From Rhodoferax ferrireducens T118 (GTDB lineage: Bacteria; Pseudomonadota; Gammaproteobacteria; Burkholderiales; Burkholderiaceae_C), in NCBI RefSeq assembly GCF_000013605.1, contig NC_007908.1, positions 62,001-126,000 of the forward strand: a stretch of DNA of 64,000 nucleotides, in the 5' to 3' direction. The stretch's first letter is position 1; every line of letters begins with the position of its first letter. Under the pieces are notes generated by a model. It was not told the origin of the DNA and did no database searches. It saw nothing but the letters and a program-made list of their open reading frames with translations. Of the stretch, positions 57,127-64,000 are shown one piece after another. The position numbers were made by a program, and so were the translations under genes.

Positions 57127-57201
57127 TTAGCGCAGTCCGAAAAACGACATGATGACGAGAACGACGACGACCAGTCCGACGATGTAGATGATGCTGTTCA
57201 T
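57127..57201 (-). CDS. 24-residue membrane peptide
   Basis: A single hydrophobic helix (IIYIVGLVVVVLVIMSFFG) with a C-terminal Arg makes up almost the whole product. AAGGGGAA lies at good spacing before the ATG. Nearly identical tiny proteins occur, from memory, in many Comamonadaceae genomes. Function is unknown; it could be a membrane regulator or stress peptide. It is convergent with the diguanylate cyclase gene. Confidence 0.75.
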   Translation of the reverse strand: MNSIIYIVGLVVVVLVIMSFFGLR

Positions 57202-57520
57202 AAAAATTCCCCTTTCTTGAGGGCTGACGGAGTGAAAGAAACGATTCGCGTGCCTGAAGGTAATCCACTGCACACGCGTAAGTGTTGTACCGTCCCCGGC
57301 CGGAGCTGTCGGTATGCCAGCGCACACACGGGCCGACAAATTTGGGCGTAGCATAGCGATCGGAATCTTGATGCCTGAATCAGACGCCAATCGTCAGCCG
57401 GTGGTTCTTTGAGACTCTTTCCCCAGCCGCACCGTCAAAGAGGCTTCAGTCCGGCGTGACCGTGAAACCTGTGTTGCGGCCCCGGAACTTGGCGTGGCGC
57501 CGACCACGAAGGACTGTCCC
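57202..57520. other. Intergenic stretch between the 24-residue peptide gene and the FtsH-like gene
   Basis: No further gene is seen. It must carry the divergent promoters of both genes. I could not recognise specific elements. Confidence 0.5.
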
Positions 57521-59602
57521 ATGTCAGATTTATCGAAACCCAGCGACGCTGCGGCGGACTCGACGGGTTCTTGGCCCGTCATCAAGAAGACCGCCGGTCG
57601 ACTGCTGGACTGGTTCGTGATCCAACCGGTGATCGTCAAGTTGACTGTGCTGGTCCTGGCCGTCCTGATTCCGGCCACCGCCATCTATTCGTTCACCCTC
57701 ATCCAGAAGCAGGCCGCCATGGCCGAGCAGGTCAAGACCATGACTGTTGCCGGGCAGGCGGGCGAGGGGGTGTGGGAACTCAATGACAAGCTACCCGTGG
57801 TCTTCGGCAGCGGCTCGCTGCCGAGCTTCCTGGAAAGCAAGCCGGTCGAGCGCATCACGGTGGTCTACGAGCCGCTGCTGTGGAACGCATCGGAGCGCAT
57901 CATCCTGATCGAATCGCAGGGCCGGCAGTACGCCTATTACCCCAGCGACATGGAGACCCGAATCTTCACCGACAAGGCCGTCACCGCGCCGTGGGGCGCC
58001 AAGCTGGCCTTTATTCCGCGCAGCGAGCTCAAGCCCGGCGGTGTTGCATTGTTCGAACGTCTGGACCAGCGCTTTGCCGGCGCCCGCCCACAGGCTGGCA
58101 AGGACAGCTGGAAAGCAGGTGTCAGCGGCGTCTTGTCGGCCACGCTGATGCTCGGCGTGCTGGCCTTCCTGTATCTCCAGCTCAAGGGTCAGTTCAAGTC
58201 GCTCAAGTTCATCGAGCCGGCGCAGGTGCACGGCTCCATCGACGACCTGGTGGGCATGGATGACATCAAGGCCGAGGTGGCCCAGATCAAGGACCAGTAT
58301 GAGCGCGGCGCGGCGTATGCCGAGTACGGGATCAGCAAGCCTTTCAATGTGATGTTCAGCGGCCCGGCCGGTACCGGCAAGACCAAGCTGGCCAGCTACC
58401 TGGCCAAGGAGCTGCGCCTGCCCATCCTGTTTCATTCCGCCGCCAACCTGGAAACGGGCTTCGTGGCCGGTGGCTCGAACACGCTCAGCCGCATCATGGC
58501 CATGGCCAAGCGGCGCAAGCACTGCATCGTTTTCCTGGACGAGGCGCAGGACCTTTTCATGAAGCGCGGCGGTCGCCGCAAATTCGACGATGACACCGCC
58601 AACACGCTGCTGTCCGTGCTCGATGGCGTGCGCAGCAAGAACGACGCCGAGATCATCTGGATCGTGGCCAGCAACTTCAACAGCGAAACCATGGAGATGG
58701 ACGAGGCCATGCTGCGGCGCTTCCAGATGAAGGTCGACTTTCGCATGCCCAACCGGGAAGAGCGGCTGGCGATCATCGGTCACTACCTGAGCCAGCGCGC
58801 CGGCAAGGTGCTGCCCGACCTTGACCTGCGTCACCTGGTGGACGTGACCGAGGGCCGCAGCCCGGCCGACCTGGAAACCATCGTCAATCAGGCTGGCATC
58901 GCGGCCGTGCAGGCGGGCGAGATGATCGACGCCGCGACCCTGATGCAGGCCGCGGAACGCGTGCTGGTGGGCAACGTCAACACCAACACCACCCAGGAAC
59001 GCGCGCGCGATCGCCGCATCATTGCCGTGCACGAATGGGGCCACTTCCTGGTCGACCTGGAGCACGAGCGCCAGCTGCCCAACAGCAACTGGGAGCAGAT
59101 CCTGGCCGACATGAAAACCATCAAGATTTCCCTCAAGGCCAACCCACGCACCAACGCCTTGGGCTTCGTCTTTCACAAGCAGGGGTCCAACCTGCTCAAG
59201 ACCAAGAGCGACATCGAACACGACGTGCGCGTGCTGCTGGGCGGCATGGCCAACGAGGAACTGTTCTTTGGCGAAGAAGGCACGACCAACGGCGCACACA
59301 ACGACATCACCCGCGTGACGCAGTTGCTGCACCACGCCGTGGGTGAGATGGGCATGTACCGCAAGACCCGCCTGAATTTCGGCTCGCTCGCCAAGGATAG
59401 CCGTCGCAGCGGGGAGGTGGACGAGGAGACACGCAGCATCATGGAAGCCCAGAGCGAGCGCCTGTACGGCGAAACCAAGGCCGTGCTGGCACGGCTCAAG
59501 CCGCTGACCGAGCATCTGGTCGGCAAGCTCCTGGAAGCGGGTGAGATGAGCCTGAGTGAGGCGCTGTATCAGATTCGCAGCTTCGAGGCGAAGGTGGTTT
59601 GA
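57521..59602 (+). CDS. Divergent FtsH-like AAA+ metalloprotease
   Basis: The 693-residue protein has the FtsH order: a membrane helix (about residues 31-55), a periplasmic domain, a second helix (about 207-226), an AAA+ domain and an M41-type peptidase domain. Walker A is GPAGTGKTK (281-289), and Walker B is FLDEAQD with D340/E341, where FtsH has DEIDA. The zinc motif is HEWGH (504-508), and the third ligand is D595 in TNGAHNDITR. The second region of homology reads DEAMLRRFQ, without the usual PGRFDR. The periplasmic part is longer than in canonical FtsH. A housekeeping ftsH is presumably elsewhere, so this is a specialised paralogue. ATG 57521 has AAGGA upstream. Confidence 0.88.
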   Translation: MSDLSKPSDAAADSTGSWPVIKKTAGRLLDWFVIQPVIVKLTVLVLAVLIPATAIYSFTLIQKQAAMAEQVKTMTVAGQAGEGVWELNDKLPVVFGSGSLPSFLESKPVERITVVYEPLLWNASERIILIESQGRQYAYYPSDMETRIFTDKAVTAPWGAKLAFIPRSELKPGGVALFERLDQRFAGARPQAGKDSWKAGVSGVLSATLMLGVLAFLYLQLKGQFKSLKFIEPAQVHGSIDDLVGMDDIKAEVAQIKDQYERGAAYAEYGISKPFNVMFSGPAGTGKTKLASYLAKELRLPILFHSAANLETGFVAGGSNTLSRIMAMAKRRKHCIVFLDEAQDLFMKRGGRRKFDDDTANTLLSVLDGVRSKNDAEIIWIVASNFNSETMEMDEAMLRRFQMKVDFRMPNREERLAIIGHYLSQRAGKVLPDLDLRHLVDVTEGRSPADLETIVNQAGIAAVQAGEMIDAATLMQAAERVLVGNVNTNTTQERARDRRIIAVHEWGHFLVDLEHERQLPNSNWEQILADMKTIKISLKANPRTNALGFVFHKQGSNLLKTKSDIEHDVRVLLGGMANEELFFGEEGTTNGAHNDITRVTQLLHHAVGEMGMYRKTRLNFGSLAKDSRRSGEVDEETRSIMEAQSERLYGETKAVLARLKPLTEHLVGKLLEAGEMSLSEALYQIRSFEAKVV

Positions 59603-59884
59603 CTAAAAATGCGAGAGCGGCAAGCCCGCCCTGGTTTGCTCGTAGCGATCCAGTTCACGCTGCGCATGAAAGCAGTGTTGCAGGTTGAGGTCGCGAAGCA
59701 TGTCGGTGCTCATCTCGCGCACTGGCAGGCGCCGGCCTTCGACTGCGGGCCGGCCCAGGCGCAGGTTCCAAAACGTGGCCAGGTAGCGCCCGCTGGTACG
59801 TGCGGTGCGCCGCAGGAGCCGGGCCAGCCAGGGGTCTTCGGCTGGCGCCAAGGGCAGCGTTGTGCAGGAGCTGGATAGGTTCAT
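59603..59884 (-). CDS. Small DUF1127/YjiS-like basic protein
   Basis: The 93-residue protein is Arg- and Leu-rich. Its C-terminal part (REMSTDMLRDLNL) resembles the tail of DUF1127 proteins (usually LxDHxLRDIGL). DUF1127 proteins bind RNA or regulatory partners in some alphaproteobacteria; the role here is unknown. ATG 59884 has GAGGAG upstream. It converges with the FtsH-like gene (the two stops are adjacent) and is divergent from the LysR gene. Confidence 0.7.
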   Translation of the reverse strand: MNLSSSCTTLPLAPAEDPWLARLLRRTARTSGRYLATFWNLRLGRPAVEGRRLPVREMSTDMLRDLNLQHCFHAQRELDRYEQTRAGLPLSHF

Positions 59885-59981
59885 GTTGGACTCCTCGTTG
59901 AATGTCAGGTAAGCATAGCTACCCAGCAACCGCAATAAAAGCGATAAATTGTGGTGAATATGGTTAGATATACTTACCAGC

Positions 59982-60905
59982 ATGCCTCGTATCCCACTTC
60001 AAACCTTGCCCACGTTCCGGGCTGTTGCCCGGCTGTCCAATCTGCGCGCGGCGGCCGAGCAGTTGCATTTGACACACAGCGCCATCAGTCAACAGATGCG
60101 TGTGCTGGAGCAGCAGCTCGGGTTTGCCCTGTTTGACCGGCGTGGCCGCCGCGTGGTGCTCAATGCCGCCGGGGCGGCGCTGCTGGGCGCGGTGGAGCCG
60201 GCGCTGGAACAAATCGATGCGGGCGTGCGCGCGGCCGCGCTGGCGGCCAGTGGCACGGAACAAAGCTTGCGCCTCACCACCTTGCCGTCCTTCGCGCAGC
60301 ACTGGCTGTTGCCGCGCATGGCGCGCTGGCGTGAGCAGCATCCCGGCATCGCGATCGATTTGCACACCTCGCTCCAGGTGATCGATCTTCAGCGCGAGGG
60401 TTATCACGCCGCTTTGCGGCAGGGCAAAGGCCCCTGGCAGGGGCTGACGGCTACCTGCCTGATCGACTCGCCGCTGATCGTGGTGGCGTCCCCCGAGGTG
60501 GCGCGGCGCCTGGCGGGTGGCGACCCGGCGGCCTTGGTGCATGAGCCTTTGCTGGGCGAGGCCCAGCGGTGGAACCGCTGGTTCGCCCTGGCCGGGCAGC
60601 GCTGCCGCATCAAGCCGGTGGCGGTGTTCAACGACATGGGCATGCTGCTGCTGGCGGCCGAGCAGGGTTTGGGGGTGGCGCTGGGCCGCCAACTGTTGGC
60701 CGCCGATGCCTTGCGCGACGGGCGGCTGGTGCAGCTGTCGCCGATTGCGCTGGCGGACCAGGGTGCAGACACCTTTTGGTTGCTGCATCCACCCGAGCTC
60801 CAGGATTGGCCGCCGCTGGTCGCCTTGCGCGACTGGCTGCAGCAGGAGCTGCTGAGTTCAGCCTCGCAGCTGGAACAGCCCCCGGTCGGGTCAGCAAGTC
60901 TATAG
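59982..60905 (+). CDS. LysR-family transcriptional regulator (GcvA-like)
   Basis: The 307-residue protein has the N-terminal winged helix-turn-helix (LRAAAEQLHLTHSAISQQMRVLEQQLGFALFDR, about residues 19-51) and a C-terminal periplasmic-binding-protein-like effector domain. It is most like the GcvA group. It is divergent from the DUF1127-like gene, with 97 bp between the starts. Its own target is not evident, but divergent control of that small gene is the normal expectation for a LysR protein. Confidence 0.92.
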   Translation: MPRIPLQTLPTFRAVARLSNLRAAAEQLHLTHSAISQQMRVLEQQLGFALFDRRGRRVVLNAAGAALLGAVEPALEQIDAGVRAAALAASGTEQSLRLTTLPSFAQHWLLPRMARWREQHPGIAIDLHTSLQVIDLQREGYHAALRQGKGPWQGLTATCLIDSPLIVVASPEVARRLAGGDPAALVHEPLLGEAQRWNRWFALAGQRCRIKPVAVFNDMGMLLLAAEQGLGVALGRQLLAADALRDGRLVQLSPIALADQGADTFWLLHPPELQDWPPLVALRDWLQQELLSSASQLEQPPVGSASL

Positions 60906-60969
60906 GTCAAATAGACCTCTAGCCCCCGTCGAATAAACGCAAGCAGCTATGTTATTAATAGCAAATGAC
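60904..60969 (-). repeat. Dispersed CTAG-core repeat, copy D (intergenic)
   Basis: On the minus strand it reads TTTGCTATTAATAACATAGC, TGCTTGCG, and then ACGGGGGCTAGAGGTCTATT. It starts at the stop of the LysR gene. This is one of the best preserved copies. Confidence 0.88.
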
Positions 60970-61046
60970 ATTGATGCCGAAGCCCAAAACACTCACACGG
61001 CGCGGCCGTGATTCCCTGCCCGCCGGGGCCAGGAAAACACAGCGGG

Positions 61047-62606
61047 TCAACCCAGGCGGAACACCTGCACCGAGCGCGCCAGCGTGACGGCGCTGTCACT
61101 GAGTCCGTTGGCCGAGGCCGCCGATTCTTCCACCAGCGCTGCATTTTGCTGGGTCACCGCATCGAGCTGTATGACCGCTTCGTTGACCTGCGAAATGCCC
61201 AAGGATTGCTCCTGCGTGGTGTTGCTGATCTGCTGGATGAGTTCACCCACCTGCCGGACCGATTGCACCACCTCATCAATGGTGTCGCCGGCGCCGGTCA
61301 TCTGCTGGGTAACCTGTGAAATCTGGTCGACCGATTGGGCGATCAGGGTCCGGATCTCCTTGGCTGCCACGGCGCTGCGCGTGGCCAGCGCCCGCACCTC
61401 GGCGGCCACCACGGCAAAACCTCGCCCTTGCTCGCCGGCACGGGCGGCCTCCACCGCGGCATTGAGTGCCAGGATATTGGTTTGAAAGGCAATGCCCTCA
61501 ATCACGTCAACAATTTCGCGCACCTCGGTCGACGAGGACTCAATGGCCTGCATGGCCAGTCCGACCTGGTGCATGGCTTCACCGCCTCGCGTGGCCACAC
61601 GGGTGCTGATGGCGCTTTGTGCCGAAACTTGCGCGGCCGTGTCCGCCGTCTGCCTGACGGTACTGGAGATTTCCTCCATGGAGGCAGCGGTCTGCTGCAG
61701 GCTGCTGGCCTGCGACTCGGTGCGCGCCGAGAGATTGAGGCTGCCGGCCGCAATTTCTGCCGCCGACCGGGTGAAGCTCGCAATCTCGCCCCGCACGTCG
61801 CCCACCACGGCTTGCAGGTTGGCCTGGATTTGGCGCAAGCTGCGGATCAGGGAATCCAGGGGCGGCGGAAAGTGGGTGGCAACGGACGTGGTCAGATTGC
61901 AGCCCGCCAGATCGTCGGCAAAACGCCCGGCTTCGCCCATCGCGGTGTCAAAGTTTTTGTGGAACCAGAGCAGCACCAGCGCGGCGCCGGCCAGCAAACT
62001 GCCCAACTTCAGGCCCAGGCCCGACATGCCCTGAAGGTCCAGCCATTGCGGCAGCATGCCCAGTGCGATCATGAAGCCCAGCGCCAGGCCCAGGCGGCTG
62101 GTCAGCGTCATGCGCCGGATGCGCCCGGCCATGCCCCGCACGCCCTTGTAGTGCACCTGGCCGCCCTGCAGGTGGAACGGCAGCTTGCCCGATTCTTGGG
62201 CGGCATTCATCTGCGCATACAGACCCTCGGCGGCCTTGATTTCCTGGCGTGAGGGCTTGATCCGCACCGACATGTAGCCTCGGGGCTTGCCGTTTTCCAT
62301 GATCGGCGTGACGTTGGCCTGCACCCAGTAATGGTCGCCATCCGCGCGACGGTTTTTGACCATGCCGGTCCAGGGCCGGCCCCGCCCGACGCTGCTCCAC
62401 AAGTCTTTGAAAGCTGCTGCGGGCATGTCGGGGTGGCGTATCAAATTGTGGTTTTGCCCGATCAACTCATCGTAGGTATAGCCGCTGACGGCGACGAACG
62501 CGCGGTTGCAGTGCGTGATGAAACCCTTGCTATCTGTCGTGGAGACAAGCATGTGTTCAGCAGGGTAATCAAATTCCCGCTGGGTGACTGGGAGGTTCAT
62601 GCGCAT
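61047..62606 (-). CDS. Aer-like methyl-accepting chemotaxis protein with PAS domain
   Basis: The 519-residue chemoreceptor has an N-terminal PAS domain ([41 protein letters not shown]), a linker with two membrane segments (about residues 175-215), and a C-terminal signalling hairpin with [36 protein letters not shown]. This is the architecture of Aer-type redox or energy taxis receptors, which sense through the PAS cofactor, often FAD. No CheB/CheR-binding pentapeptide ends the protein. AAGGAA precedes ATG 62606; ATG 62600 is an alternative. Confidence 0.94.
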   Translation of the reverse strand: MRMNLPVTQREFDYPAEHMLVSTTDSKGFITHCNRAFVAVSGYTYDELIGQNHNLIRHPDMPAAAFKDLWSSVGRGRPWTGMVKNRRADGDHYWVQANVTPIMENGKPRGYMSVRIKPSRQEIKAAEGLYAQMNAAQESGKLPFHLQGGQVHYKGVRGMAGRIRRMTLTSRLGLALGFMIALGMLPQWLDLQGMSGLGLKLGSLLAGAALVLLWFHKNFDTAMGEAGRFADDLAGCNLTTSVATHFPPPLDSLIRSLRQIQANLQAVVGDVRGEIASFTRSAAEIAAGSLNLSARTESQASSLQQTAASMEEISSTVRQTADTAAQVSAQSAISTRVATRGGEAMHQVGLAMQAIESSSTEVREIVDVIEGIAFQTNILALNAAVEAARAGEQGRGFAVVAAEVRALATRSAVAAKEIRTLIAQSVDQISQVTQQMTGAGDTIDEVVQSVRQVGELIQQISNTTQEQSLGISQVNEAVIQLDAVTQQNAALVEESAASANGLSDSAVTLARSVQVFRLG

Positions 62607-62738
62607 GCGCGGTTCCTTTCGAGCGTATGTGGCAGCTCAAATGGGAAAGCGGGGCGGCGAATCTGGCATGGTTCGCGCCGACTTTCGGCGGCCGCCATCG
62701 GCGTTACAGTATTTCTATTTCATATTGAGAACATTCCC

Positions 62739-63845
62739 ATGAAAACAAGAGCTGCGGTCGCCTGGAAAGCCGGCGCCCCCCTGAGCATTGAAACCGTGGA
62801 CCTGCAGGGGCCCAAATTCGGCGAAGTGCTGGTCGAAATCAAAGCCACCGGCATTTGCCACACCGACTACTACACGCTCTCGGGCGCCGATCCGGAAGGC
62901 ATCTTCCCGGCGATCCTGGGCCACGAGGGCGCGGGCATCGTGGTCGATGTGGGGCCGGGCGTCACCTCGCTGCAAAAGGGTGACCACGTCATTCCGCTTT
63001 ACACGCCCGAGTGCCGCCGGTGCAAGTACTGCCTGAGCCGCAAGACCAATTTGTGCCAGCTGATTCGCGGCACCCAGGGCCAAGGGCTGATGCCCGATGC
63101 CAGCAGCCGTTTCAGCCTGGACGGCAAACCCATCTTTCACTACATGGGCACCTCCACCTTCAGCAACTACACCGTTGTCCCTGAAATTGCGCTGGCCAAG
63201 ATCCGCAAGGACGCGCCGTTCGACAAGGTCTGCTACATCGGCTGCGGCGTCACCACCGGCATTGGTGCCGTGTTGTTCACCGCCAAGGTGGAAGTCGGTG
63301 CCAATGTGGTGGTGTTTGGCCTGGGCGGCATCGGCCTGAACGTGATTCAGGGCGCGAAGATGGTGGGCGCCGACAAGATCATCGGCGTCGACATCAACCC
63401 GGCCCGCCAGGAGATGGCGCGCAAGTTCGGCATGACGCACTTCATCAACCCGAAGGAAGTCGACAACGTGGTTGAGACAATAGTGCAGCTCACCGACGGC
63501 GGCGCCGACTACAGCTTTGAATGCATCGGCAATACCAAGGTCATGCGCCAGGCGCTGGAGTGCACGCACAAGGGCTGGGGCCGCAGCATCATCATTGGCG
63601 TGGCCGAAGCCGGTGCCGAGATCAGCACCCGGCCATTCCAGCTGGTGACCGGCCGCAAATGGGAAGGCTCGGCCTTTGGCGGCGCGCGCGGGCGCACCGA
63701 CGTGCCGAAGATTGTGGACTGGTACATGGAAGGCAAGATCAACATCGACGACCTGATCACCCACACCATGCCGCTGGAAGACATCAACAAAGGCTTTGAC
63801 TTGATGAAGAGCGGCGAATCGATCCGCGGCGTGGTGCTGTTCTGA
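62739..63845 (+). CDS. frmA: S-(hydroxymethyl)glutathione dehydrogenase/class III alcohol dehydrogenase
   Basis: The 368-residue zinc-dependent enzyme oxidises the glutathione adduct of formaldehyde. The catalytic zinc ligands are visible (CHTDYYT, GHEGAG, and a later Cys in YIGCGVTTG), and the structural-zinc cysteines are in CRRCKYCLSRKTNLC. The NAD-binding GLGGIGLNVIQGAK is present. Its stop overlaps the fghA start (TGATG), so the two formaldehyde-detoxification steps are co-translated. It is divergent from the chemoreceptor gene. Confidence 0.97.
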   Translation: MKTRAAVAWKAGAPLSIETVDLQGPKFGEVLVEIKATGICHTDYYTLSGADPEGIFPAILGHEGAGIVVDVGPGVTSLQKGDHVIPLYTPECRRCKYCLSRKTNLCQLIRGTQGQGLMPDASSRFSLDGKPIFHYMGTSTFSNYTVVPEIALAKIRKDAPFDKVCYIGCGVTTGIGAVLFTAKVEVGANVVVFGLGGIGLNVIQGAKMVGADKIIGVDINPARQEMARKFGMTHFINPKEVDNVVETIVQLTDGGADYSFECIGNTKVMRQALECTHKGWGRSIIIGVAEAGAEISTRPFQLVTGRKWEGSAFGGARGRTDVPKIVDWYMEGKINIDDLITHTMPLEDINKGFDLMKSGESIRGVVLF

Positions 63846-64000
63846 TGGCAGCGCTGGAACTGTTGAGCGAGCACGCCTGCTTTGGCGGCGTGCAGCGTTT
63901 TTACCGGCACGTCTCCACGGTGATTGGCTTGCCCATGCGCTTCTCGGTCTACCTGCCGCCGCAAGCCCGCAGCCAAACCGTGCCCGCGGTCATGTATTTG
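63845..64000 (+). CDS. fghA: S-formylglutathione hydrolase (3' end outside window)
   Basis: Only the first 52 codons are visible (LLSEHACFGGVQRFYRHVSTVIG, then MRFSVYLPP), which match the N-terminus of the esterase that converts S-formylglutathione to formate and glutathione. The catalytic serine is beyond the window. It overlaps the frmA stop and completes the glutathione-dependent formaldehyde pathway. Confidence 0.92.
   Translation, partial: MAALELLSEHACFGGVQRFYRHVSTVIGLPMRFSVYLPPQARSQTVPAVMYL

Noticed and set aside
57791..59515. 574-codon open frame opposite the FtsH-like gene
   Set aside because: Low-complexity His/Gly/Val-rich product, no ribosome site, and full overlap with a gene having intact catalytic motifs.

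Overview
The window looks like chromosomal DNA of a GC-rich betaproteobacterium of the Comamonadaceae, most like Rhodoferax. The grounds are an atpIBEFHAGDC operon, lptD-surA-rsmA, AmgK/MurU cell-wall recycling, Burkholderiales-type regulators, and a short dispersed repeat of a kind I associate with Comamonadaceae. The genus is inferred from protein resemblance, not from a search. I saw no rRNA, tRNA, CRISPR array, prophage or insertion sequence.

Layout. 1-4000: a multihaem cytochrome c of the hydroxylamine-oxidoreductase type (cut by the window edge), a Crp/Fnr regulator, a thioesterase and an acyl-CoA dehydrogenase. 4100-6630: a Fur-type operator followed by feoA, feoB and a small Cys-containing membrane protein. 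6690-10240: AbrB-type membrane protein, thioredoxin-like protein, chalcone-isomerase-like protein, uraA. 10490-13050: an envelope and stress cluster (two glycine-zipper lipoproteins, a Cys-pair repeat protein, a BON-domain lipoprotein, DUF3185). 13200-19010: DUF2130 protein, then asmA-like, phospholipase-D-like, pgpA and pncC genes on the minus strand. 19240-20320: a collagen-like lipoprotein and a WXXGXW protein. 20400-22870: gspB and a frameshifted ExeA-type ATPase. 22980-26650: fpr, murU, pepP and a TlpA-like thioredoxin. 26700-30560: ppdK and pip. 30800-32900: rubrerythrin, rubredoxin and rubredoxin reductase, a compact peroxide-reducing chain. 32990-36600: maeB, then a secreted barnase-type RNase with its barstar. 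36640-42410: lptD-surA-rsmA, with amgK divergent. 42450-45730: two small conserved genes and a lemA-TPM-TPM operon. 45740-52980: the complete F1Fo ATP synthase operon with its terminator. 53450-59880: FemAB-like protein, DsbA-like protein, diguanylate cyclase, a 24-residue membrane peptide and a divergent FtsH-like AAA protease. 59980-64000: LysR regulator, PAS-containing chemoreceptor, and frmA-fghA for formaldehyde detoxification (fghA is cut by the window end).

The most unusual feature is a short dispersed repeat of about 50-65 bp with the core ACGGGGGCTAGAGCCC. I count nine copies. Four lie between genes, and one of these sits inside the rubrerythrin-rubredoxin unit. One supplies the stop codon of a conserved gene. 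Four lie inside open coding sequence (pncC, murU, the rubredoxin reductase gene and the FemAB-like gene), always in frame. This recalls the protein-invading palindromic elements of Rickettsia. Other points worth following are a recurring GTGCG-N4-CGCAC operator-like palindrome about 100-125 bp before several envelope genes, a stacked set of palindromes before the multihaem cytochrome gene, and a 1-bp frameshift in the ExeA-type gene.
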